From: Coxiellaceae bacterium UBA1530
Lineage (GTDB): Bacteria; Pseudomonadota; Gammaproteobacteria; Coxiellales; Coxiellaceae
Length of the DNA: 9,438 nucleotides
Assembly: GCA_002323325.1 (NCBI GenBank)
Contig: DCQA01000013.1
Coordinates: 1-9,438, forward strand
Reading direction: 5' to 3'
Each line of letters begins with the position of its first letter. Within the stretch, counting starts at the first letter, position 1. Below are positions 1 through 5,728 of the stretch, in pieces. The notes beneath the pieces were generated by a model that made no database searches, had not been told where the DNA came from, and worked only from the letters and a program-made list of their open reading frames with translations. The position numbers and the translations under genes were made by a program.

Positions 1-460
1 TTATTAAAATATAATGTTAATAATTAGAATAATAGATCGTTATGATAAAAGAAATATCTAAAAAAAGAGCAATTCAGGATGATAGATCAATTATCTAAAA
101 CCATAAATAATGAAACAATCACTCCTCAACAACCTGTCTATAAACCATGAATGTCATAATTGAAAATATCATGAAGAGTAAATATCAAATCTTTTGTGAA
201 CACCTTGATGGAATCAGTATTCAATATTAATAATATTCCATAATCTTCATAATAACCCAAATATGATGAGAGCCATAGGTGAGCAGGTTACTTTTAAAAA
301 CTTACGAATTAGAATCATTATGAAAATTATAGCTTTTTTGTGTCATAAGTGTCTTAGAAGCAAAATCTAAACTATTGACAACTCATCTAAAAGCAATAGC
401 GACGAACTCACTACTCTATAATACTAGGCCCCACTTTTAGATTAATATAACTGATCATCA
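1..460. other. AT-rich stretch with no recognisable gene
   Basis: No frame on either strand gives a protein I recognise, and stops are frequent in all six frames. The stretch lies downstream of the alanine racemase remnant, which is read leftwards, so it may hold more decayed DNA from that locus. I see no stable hairpin followed by a T run and no RNA gene. Confidence 0.5.
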
Positions 461-794
461 CTATGATGAAGGGAGCAAGCTGCCATTAGGGATCGATATA
501 GGCAATGTTCTCGGTGAAATATGGGTAAATAACTCATTAGATAAAGTATTGGCAAAATTCGCGACGTGGTCAATCAGAATTGCATCACCCCACAATTCAA
601 CGGTATCACCAATACAGGGACTTTTACACGCACTAATATCAATAGTAATCAGATCCATTGAAACACGACCTACAATTGGGCATTTTTTTGCTGTTGACTA
701 ACACAGAGGCATCAGAGTGAAGATACCTAGGGTATCCATCTCCATAGCCAAATGGAATAATACCTAATAAAATATCTCTTTCAGATAAGTCATC
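461..794 (-). pseudogene. alr: alanine racemase, C-terminal fragment with a frameshift
   Basis: Remnant of alanine racemase, the PLP enzyme that makes D-alanine for peptidoglycan. Read leftwards from 794, one frame gives SERDILLG, then IIPFGYGDGYPRYL (the family's GYxDGYPR motif), then DASVLVNSKK. The match then jumps by one base to CPIVGRVSMDL (the GRVSMD motif), followed by a normal C-terminal domain (GDTVELWG, NELFTHISPRT) and a TAG stop at 461-463. The jump falls in a run of seven A (T683-T689 on the plus strand); six would restore the frame. The N-terminal TIM barrel with the PLP lysine is absent, an in-frame TGA lies just upstream of 794, and the catalytic tyrosine expected about 19 residues before GYGDGY is missing. 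The last open part could start at ATG 658 (65 codons) but would lack any active site. Family assignment is firm; loss of function follows from the truncation and frameshift. Confidence 0.88.
683..689 (-). other. frameshift in a poly-A run inside the alr remnant
   Basis: Seven A in a row on the coding (minus) strand. Before the run the alr frame reads ...VNSKK. After it, the alr match continues as CPIVGRVSMD in a frame shifted by one base. Six A would join the two parts, so the simplest reading is a one-base insertion by slippage. Polymerase or ribosome slippage at the run could restore the frame locally, but the gene is truncated anyway. Confidence 0.75.
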
Positions 795-970
795 TCAAAA
801 TACATTTTGTTAAAAGAAAAATCTTCGACAAATTGTATGATATTTTTTTAACACGTCCCAACATAAGATTTGTATCATATTTAAAAAGAAATCATTATAA
901 AAATATTTTACCGATCAATATCTATATAAAAAAAAGAGAAATATAAAGACATAAGAATTTTTCATAGTAT
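795..970. other. spacer between the acetyltransferase gene and the alr remnant
   Basis: Very AT-rich. It should have held upstream alr sequence or an older intergenic region, but no alr motif is visible beyond 794. The minus strand has a T run around 930-937 after the acetyltransferase stop, but I find no convincing stem before it, so I do not call a terminator. Confidence 0.45.
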
Positions 971-1414
971 TCATGATAGATTTTTCTTGAGGTAGTAATC
1001 GATACATTTTTGGGTACTATTACTGTTTTCAGGAAACACCTCCAACTGAGAAAATACAGAATAACCATGATGCTCATAAAATTTGAGAGCACCTTGGAAA
1101 TTCCCAGTATTAAGCTTTGCCCTCGAAATGTTGTATTGTTGTTGCGCGACCTGTTCAAGATGGTTTAATAATAGACTACCATAACCCTTTTTTCTATAAT
1201 TAGGCTCGACCCATAAAAGATCAATACACATCCAACCGAGCTTAATAATCGCATAACCACCCCCTATAAAAACATCATCAACCGAAATGTTTACCGCAAA
1301 ATCCTGCGCATGATATTCGCCTATTTTTTCAGTGTTATACCTTCTAAGTTGATGAGCTATGGATTTGATATCCTGCTCGCTAGGCTCAAAAATATCTTCA
1401 ACTACAACATCCAT
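971..1414 (-). CDS. GNAT-family N-acetyltransferase
   Basis: Predicted 147-residue, single-domain cytosolic acetyltransferase that would move an acetyl group from acetyl-CoA to an amine; the substrate cannot be told. Strand beta-4 (WMCIDLLWV, about 61-69) leads into motif A, with the acetyl-CoA pyrophosphate loop R74-K-K-G77-Y-G79 and the helix after it. Motif B follows as LNTGNFQGALKFYEHHGY (about 101-118), with the F/Y-rich pattern of small GNAT proteins. The C-terminus YYLKKNL is also family-like. I chose the ATG at 1414 because the domain begins there and an AAGGAAGG Shine-Dalgarno (1425-1432) sits about 10 bases before it. The frame is open further upstream to 1636, but that part reads as non-coding sequence. 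It stands alone as the only intact gene in about 4.3 kb of decayed DNA. Both core motifs and the frame are preserved, so it is probably functional. Confidence 0.85.
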   Translation of the reverse strand: MDVVVEDIFEPSEQDIKSIAHQLRRYNTEKIGEYHAQDFAVNISVDDVFIGGGYAIIKLGWMCIDLLWVEPNYRKKGYGSLLLNHLEQVAQQQYNISRAKLNTGNFQGALKFYEHHGYSVFSQLEVFPENSNSTQKCIDYYLKKNLS

Positions 1415-1424
1415 ATTTACATGA

Positions 1425-1432
1425 CCTTCCTT
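1425..1432 (-). promoter_or_regulatory. Shine-Dalgarno of the acetyltransferase
   Basis: AAGGAAGG on the minus strand, 10 bases before the ATG at 1414. It decides this start over the longer open frame, which has no domain support. Confidence 0.6.
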
Positions 1433-1487
1433 ATTATTATTCAAATTGGTTCGCCTAGAACGACTACAAAGAACTCGTGGCAGTTGA

Positions 1488-1518
1488 TTTATAGAGAATG
1501 ATTGCACTGATCCAGCAA
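1488..1518 (-). promoter_or_regulatory. possible sigma-70 promoter for the acetyltransferase
   Basis: On the minus strand, TTGCTG (1513-1518) and TATAAA (1488-1493) are separated by 19 bases, which is longer than the best spacing. It would give a leader of roughly 65 bases before the ATG. In DNA this AT-rich such matches arise by chance, so this is only a candidate. Confidence 0.2.
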
Positions 1519-2059
1519 AAATACTAAAAAATAAACGTACATTGATATTTTGTACAAATTGACTCCTCCAGAGACATGTGCAAAATTGGTTAATGTGGTA
1601 TATTTTTTTTTGCCCATTCTTACCGTTAACTCGCAAAGTAACGATACTCCTAAGACCACACCTAAGTCAAACATCATGATTCATTTTAATAATAATTTTG
1701 ACTTGAAATTGATTTTTCAAAAAAAAATAACAATCGGCATTATCATTGCATCTATTATCGCGAAAAAAGAACAAATAGTAATAATTGATGCAAAAAACAT
1801 ACAGTTAGTATTTCCGTGCTTAATATTTAAATACCTGACAATTATGCTCGAAATCATGGGACTTTCCCTAATAAAAAAGTTTTATCATAAATTTTTAAAC
1901 TAAAAAATATAATAAAGATAGATGCCACATGAAAATCTTCATATGAAATATACAGAATCATCTAATATAACAATACAAACACTCAGCGACATACACTTAC
2001 ACAACGACAAGATACAGTCGATATATTTTATTGAAGGCATAAAGCAGAGTCGAAAAAAA
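1519..2059. other. AT-rich intergenic DNA upstream of the acetyltransferase
   Basis: No gene I can support. A plus-strand frame stays open from 1550 to 1903 (117 codons from a TTG, 75 from the ATG at 1676). It is rich in I, K, F and L, has no clear ribosome site and resembles no family I know. A 47-codon plus-strand frame (1943-2086) begins with ATG but also lacks a Shine-Dalgarno. Stops are expected about every 12 codons at this composition, so open runs of 45-55 codons are unremarkable. A perfect 10-base palindrome, TTTGTACAAA, lies at 1549-1558. Confidence 0.4.
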
Positions 2060-2620
2060 TTAAATTGCAGTAAGGTCATATTTTAAATATGCTCTCAAAG
2101 AAGAAATGACAGAACTATTGATCTCCTACGCATGAAAAGATAAGTAGACTTCTCTGTTATCATCTACAGTTTTAAATTTGGCAAATCTATAATTGATATT
2201 TTTAAAAACTTCATAGCAAACAAAATTCCTTTCTATATCACAGCTCGAATGATTATTTATGTTTTGTAAGAGGCCATACAATACATCTATGATTCATATT
2301 ATTTAGGTAATCACCCTTAATCGTTGTTTTTTGAAGCTTGCAACTCAATAATTACAACCCGACATACGTATATTCTTTGCCAGTGTTATAGCATCCAGGC
2401 GAGGGCTTCCATGCGGAGCAAACACTGAATCTAAATAGACAATTTTAACAGTTTTTTGGAGGCCACTCATTGGAATATGGAGTACTTTTATTACAGTCGG
2501 AAAGCCCCTGCCAAACACACCGCACAGTCCCAGAAATTAGTTGTTTTTTTACCAGATATGTATTCGACACAAAGTAATATCTATCACATTATTCTCCCGA
2601 AGTATTTTCCGTGCATGCAG
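2060..2620 (-). pseudogene. decayed minus-strand gene, perhaps glycosyltransferase-like
   Basis: Coding-like fragments follow one another on the minus strand, with breaks between them. The clearest runs from the ATG at 2470 to the TGA at 2345: 41 residues with KIVYLDSVFAPHGSPRLD then AITLAKNIRMSG, clearly more GC-rich than its surroundings and open upstream to 2536. A shifted frame then reads KGDYLNNMNHRCIVWPLTK. Another from 2287 to 2060 gives FVCYEVFKNINYRFAKFK and continues past a TAG at 2126-2128. Upstream, about 2560-2620, another frame reads LHARKILRENNVIDITL. The hydrophobic strand, then a P-x-G-S-P-R turn, then a helix resembles the N-terminus of GT4-type glycosyltransferases, but that likeness is weak. 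I do not recognise the family with confidence. Stops and frameshifts mean no full product could be made. Confidence 0.35.
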
Positions 2621-2963
2621 CTATTTTCCTATGCACAAGTTGCAATAACTTTATTATTTACGCATAAGACAGATTAGGATCTTGAAATTAATAACACGAT
2701 TTTACTAAGCATATTTACATAGTTTTTATACTCATTATTTTATTTAAATTACTTTAAATTACCGTATAAAAGAAACAATATACACTTTAATATCTCACAC
2801 ATTAAAAATATGGATACTTATTACTTGCTTGGGACGCTTACTTTATACTGCCAGTTTAATAGTTTTATTGGCTATTAATCAGTATTTTAGCCGTAAACCG
2901 ACAATTTCCAGGGGAATATCGTCAAACTTTCATCTATAATAACATTGTAATATACAAAGATAA
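2621..2963. other. unassigned AT-rich DNA with one coding-like patch
   Basis: Mostly AT-rich with many stops. Around 2815-2940 the GC content rises and two plus-strand frames look protein-like. One contains WILITCLGRLLYTASLIVLL, which could be a membrane segment, followed by SRKPTISRG and a stop. The other reads AVNRQFPGEYRQTFIYNN. They overlap, so at most one is real. This may be another decayed gene fragment, possibly the left part of the one that follows. No family is recognised. Confidence 0.3.
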
Positions 2964-3291
2964 TTAATTTTTTTTATCGAAGCAGAGGGGGAAACTATCA
3001 GTGATAAGAAGATATTTCATTTAATTGGAGATATAAACAAGCCAAGTATAATTAATAAGAATGGGTGCACCACCGATTGTCTTAATCATGACAGCTCTTG
3101 AGCAACATTTAACCGTCATAGCAACTACCCCCCAGGGTGATAATCTAATGCTGATAGCTTTATAAACTAGACGCTTATGAATACTTTTTTAATATCAAGT
3201 TGGCTACATCGCACTGCGGAAAAGTGATGACTACAAAAAATTATTTCCTTGGGATATCAATTTCGTTGAAGTGGTGAGGAAATATCAATAA
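2964..3291 (+). pseudogene. possible decayed plus-strand gene, unrecognised
   Basis: Three or four successive plus-strand pieces look coding but lie in different frames. From about 2976 one frame reads EAEGETISDKK, then IFHLIGDINKPSIINK. A second starts at the ATG at 3061 with MGAPPIVLIMTALEQHL, then TVIATTPQGDNL, and stops at 3163-3165. A shifted frame near 3158 gives LYKLDAYEYFFNIK. The last, 3193-3291, reads YIALRKSDDYKKLFPWD, then INFVEVVRKYQ and TAA. The residue mix is balanced and the GC content exceeds that of the flanks, as expected for old coding sequence broken by indels. I do not recognise a family, and each piece alone is short enough to be chance. Confidence 0.3.
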
Positions 3292-3319
3292 CTTAATTTA
3301 TTTTATAATTTAAGTTATT
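3287..3319. repeat. perfect 10-base inverted repeat (hairpin)
   Basis: AATAACTTAA (3287-3296) and TTAAGTTATT (3310-3319) are perfect reverse complements around a 13-base AT-only loop. The stem is nearly all A-T and so weak. It overlaps the end of the possible plus-strand remnant. It could be a relic terminator or chance in AT-rich DNA. Confidence 0.5.
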
Positions 3320-3600
3320 AAACTTATTTAGTTAATTTGATTTTCTTTAGATGTATGCGCAGGAGCTTAAGTTAACAGATGTTTCTCTAGAGGAATTCCA
3401 AAACTAGTATTACTCTCAAATAATCACACTTGCTTTAAAAATAAATATCGAACCCCACATATTAAATAGATAATTAATGGCAACCTTTACAAGAATATTT
3501 ATTTAAAGATAATCAATAGATCAAGCTTAGTTATCTTAACTCTCAGGAAGAATAAATTTCATAGTTTAATCCTTAAGTAGACTAACGTGCACTCAATAGT
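3292..3600. other. AT-rich stretch without a gene
   Basis: Apart from the right arm of the inverted repeat, I see no frame, RNA or regulatory site that I can support. Confidence 0.5.
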
Positions 3601-3623
3601 ATTTAGTCAATCAATCAATATTA

Positions 3624-3694
3624 AATCATTCAATCATTCAATCATTCAATCATTCAATCATTCAATCATTCAATCATTCAATCATTCAATCATT
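3624..3694. repeat. 8-base tandem repeat, 8.9 copies
   Basis: Eight perfect copies of AATCATTC run from 3624 to 3687, followed by seven more matching bases (3688-3694), 71 bases in all. The unit splits into two similar 4-mers (AATC, ATTC), and three TCAA 4-mers lie just before it at 3607-3618, suggesting growth by slippage from a simpler repeat. Eight is not a multiple of three, so the plus strand reads the same eight-residue cycle (SFNHSIIQ) in all three registers without a stop, while the minus strand has TGA in all three. The 80-codon frame across it (GTG at 3587, stop at 3829) is best explained by this. With identical units and no spacers it is not a CRISPR array. Confidence 0.95.
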
Positions 3695-4101
3695 GCAGAA
3701 TACAATCGCATTAAATTCATAGTCACTCGTATTTTTTCTTTTATAAATACCCAGTTTTTTATTTTTTTCCCTATAAAATACATTAAATTAACTTTTACAT
3801 TTAATTATTTCACACTATTTATAACATGATTACAAATTATATAAGATTAAATCTTTCTTTCTTAAAACACCATCAATGTAAACAAGATCATTCAATCAAA
3901 ACAAAATATACTTATCCATTTATCAATCTTTTCTCCACCTGCAACCAGACCATCAGAATACACATCTTTATAAAGTGTCCCAACAATAAGTATTATAATT
4001 TCATAAATTTCTCAATCAATAATCATCAATTATTGTGTAAAGCTTATTTTTTTCAATCCCACTTAGTCAAAAAGTATAAATTTCAAAGTATCATACTGTG
4101 A
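3695..4101. other. G-depleted, repeat-like low-complexity DNA
   Basis: The plus strand continues the base make-up of the tandem repeat: by hand count 3721-4080 holds about 18 G and 66 C. Scattered near-copies of the repeat motif occur (ATCATTCAATCA at 3887-3898, TCAATCAATAATCATCAAT near 4013-4031). Two overlapping plus frames (ending at 3829, and 3826-4101 with an ATGA overlap) stay open. The second, of 91 residues, contains no glycine, aspartate-rich or glutamate-rich segment and follows the G-poor base bias, so I do not call it a gene. I infer a degraded extension of the repeat, not coding DNA. Confidence 0.5.
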
Positions 4102-4293
4102 CTAAAAGTGACTCTTATAAAATTATTTTAGGTGAGCAGCCATTATGATAATGTGTTCAAGATTTATTTATCAGCTATAATACATCTGACGATACCATAA
4201 TGGGTTATAATCATTGTAGTATAGTTCAATACGAGTGGGTTAAAAAAGAAAGAAAAAAATTTTCGACCTAGTACATACCTATCGAGAAACAGT
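4102..4293. other. AT-rich spacer downstream of the operon
   Basis: No gene seen. GTGACT occurs twice close together (about 4098-4112). On the minus strand a long pyrimidine run (about 4242-4262) lies beyond the possible pmbA terminator. Confidence 0.4.
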
Positions 4294-4321
4294 TTACACA
4301 AATAAACAGCTTATTGTGTAA
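4294..4321 (-). terminator. possible terminator of the clpX-lon-pmbA operon
   Basis: TTACACA-A-ATAA (4294-4305) pairs with TTATTGTGTAA (4311-4321) around a 5-base loop, an 11-pair stem with one bulged base, about 46 bases past the pmbA stop. The stem is AT-rich. A T-rich run on the minus strand follows only after about 30 bases, so it is not a classical intrinsic terminator. Confidence 0.35.
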
Positions 4322-4366
4322 TCACAAACTTGAACGCATGATAATCTTATTCTCATTGATAGCCCA

Positions 4367-5707
4367 CTAAGACCCAGCTATCGTCATGCTTTCAATTAAA
4401 AAAGAACCTGAATGAATACGACCACGACAATCATGATCTGTACCCACAGCGACTAACTGTTTAAACATCTCAGCAAGGTTGCCTGCAATGGTCACTTCAG
4501 AGACAGGGAACTGGATCTCACCATTTTCTACCCAAAAACCACTGGCACCCCGCGAGTAATTTCCAGAAACAATATTTGTGCCCTGCCCCATCAACTCTGT
4601 GACAACCAAACCACGACCCATTAATTGACAAAGTGTTTGGAAATCTTGACCGGAAGAATTAATAGATAAATTATAAACACCGCCACTATTACCCGTTGAG
4701 GCAAGATTTAATTTTTTCGCCGCATAAGTATCTAATACATATGAGGAGAGTTCTCCATTTTTAACATAAATGCAATCTTTAGTTGTTACACCTTCTTGAT
4801 CAAAAGGAGCACTATAAGGCATTGCTAATTGATGGGGATTCTGCTGAATTGATACCCAATCAGGAAAAACTGACCGACCAATTTGCCCAGATAAGAATGA
4901 AGATTGCCTATATTGGGCAGAGCCACTGATTGCTCGAATAAAAGATCGCAATAAAGATTTAGCCACTGATGGTGCAAATAATACAGGACAATGCTGTGTT
5001 GGCAATGAGCGCGAGCCTAAACGAGCAATAGCGCCCTTAGCCACCATTTTTGCTAGTTCCTCCAGATCGTCTAACTGTGACGGACAACAAGCGGAGGTGT
5101 CATCATCATACGCCTCCATCTCATCTCCATCACGGACGATTGCAGAGCATCCTATATTATGAAAACTACGACGATAATCGCCGATAAAGTCATGTGAATT
5201 CGCATAAAGCCGATAACTGTCATAACTTGTTAGGGAGATGCCCTCTGCTGGTAAGATTCGAGGATCTTGATCACGAAGTATGTTATCGCAATGCACTAAT
5301 CGTTCAATGGCTTCAGAAGGTGATAGGGACCACGGATGGTATAAATCGAGATCAGGATAGTCTCTGGATAACATATCCACCTCTGGAAGGCCTATGTATG
5401 GGTCTGGCTCGGTTAACTGCACCATACTCATAACTTTTCTCATGGCAACTGATAAAGATTTTTCATCCATGCTAGTGGTAGATACATTTGCCGAACGCCC
5501 ATTGGTGTAGACAGTGATATCGATACCAACATCACGCTCATGCTGAAGGGTATCAACAGCTCCATCACGAACATCTAATGAGTATCCCGCGCTCTGTGCA
5601 ATAACCACTTCTGCTTGATTAGCGCCACGAGACTTTAATTGAGCTAAAACATCACTCGCAACAGTGCGATAATAAAGACTTGAATCAGCACCTATTGGCT
5701 CTTGCAT
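4367..5707 (-). CDS. pmbA: PmbA/TldE, subunit of the TldD-TldE peptidase
   Basis: A 446-residue cytosolic protein, close to the roughly 450 usual for PmbA (TldE). With TldD it forms a heterodimeric metallopeptidase that degrades unfolded peptides and, in known cases, helps mature microcin B17 and degrade the CcdA antitoxin. The zinc motif HExxxH belongs to TldD; its absence here fits TldE. Family marks include PFDQEG (301-306), STGNSGG (337-343) near a conserved NL, ELMGQGTN (371-378), GNYSRGASGFWVENG (382-396), then PVSEVTIAGN (401-410). Residues 115-126 (RDYPDLDLYHPW) also match the family. The ATG at 5707 has AAGGAA (5715-5720) seven bases upstream. It lies 21 bases after lon and surely shares its transcript. 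The segment around 196-212 (MEAYDDDTSACCPSQL) differs from the RDYxY pattern I recall at this place. TldD is not in the window. Confidence 0.93.
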   Translation of the reverse strand: MQEPIGADSSLYYRTVASDVLAQLKSRGANQAEVVIAQSAGYSLDVRDGAVDTLQHERDVGIDITVYTNGRSANVSTTSMDEKSLSVAMRKVMSMVQLTEPDPYIGLPEVDMLSRDYPDLDLYHPWSLSPSEAIERLVHCDNILRDQDPRILPAEGISLTSYDSYRLYANSHDFIGDYRRSFHNIGCSAIVRDGDEMEAYDDDTSACCPSQLDDLEELAKMVAKGAIARLGSRSLPTQHCPVLFAPSVAKSLLRSFIRAISGSAQYRQSSFLSGQIGRSVFPDWVSIQQNPHQLAMPYSAPFDQEGVTTKDCIYVKNGELSSYVLDTYAAKKLNLASTGNSGGVYNLSINSSGQDFQTLCQLMGRGLVVTELMGQGTNIVSGNYSRGASGFWVENGEIQFPVSEVTIAGNLAEMFKQLVAVGTDHDCRGRIHSGSFLIESMTIAGS

Positions 5708-5714
5708 GAAAAGA

Positions 5715-5720
5715 TTCCTT
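5715..5720 (-). promoter_or_regulatory. Shine-Dalgarno of pmbA
   Basis: AAGGAA on the minus strand, in the 21-base gap after the lon stop, seven bases before the pmbA ATG. It supports independent translation initiation within the operon mRNA. Confidence 0.7.
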
Positions 5721-5728
5721 AAAACTCA

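Noticed and set aside
835..860. ISYN in a minus-strand frame as the alr catalytic tyrosine region
   Set aside because: It lies about 30 residues from GYGDGY, not the roughly 19 expected, and the frame is interrupted.
1415..1636. 74-residue N-terminal extension of the acetyltransferase
   Set aside because: GNAT homology begins at the ATG at 1414, which has its own Shine-Dalgarno; the extension has intergenic composition.
1550..1903. 117-codon plus-strand open frame, partly opposite the acetyltransferase leader
   Set aside because: TTG start without a ribosome site, low-complexity I/K/F/L content and no family resemblance. The inner ATG (1676) gives 75 residues, also without a Shine-Dalgarno. 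Its length is the only argument for it.
1943..2086. 47-codon plus-strand frame starting with ATG and looking fairly protein-like
   Set aside because: No Shine-Dalgarno, and at this base composition several open runs of this length are expected by chance in the left half; it also overlaps the minus-strand remnant.
2456..2677. 73-codon plus-strand frame beginning with TTG
   Set aside because: It lies opposite the more protein-like minus-strand remnant, has no ribosome site and resembles no family.
3624..3694. CRISPR-like array
   Set aside because: Units of 8 bases follow each other directly, with no spacers and no cas gene nearby.
3587..3829. A repeat-containing protein with SFNHSIIQ repeats
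   Set aside because: The 8-base unit is free of stops in every plus frame, so the open frame follows from the repeat; GTG start without a ribosome site and AT-rich tail.
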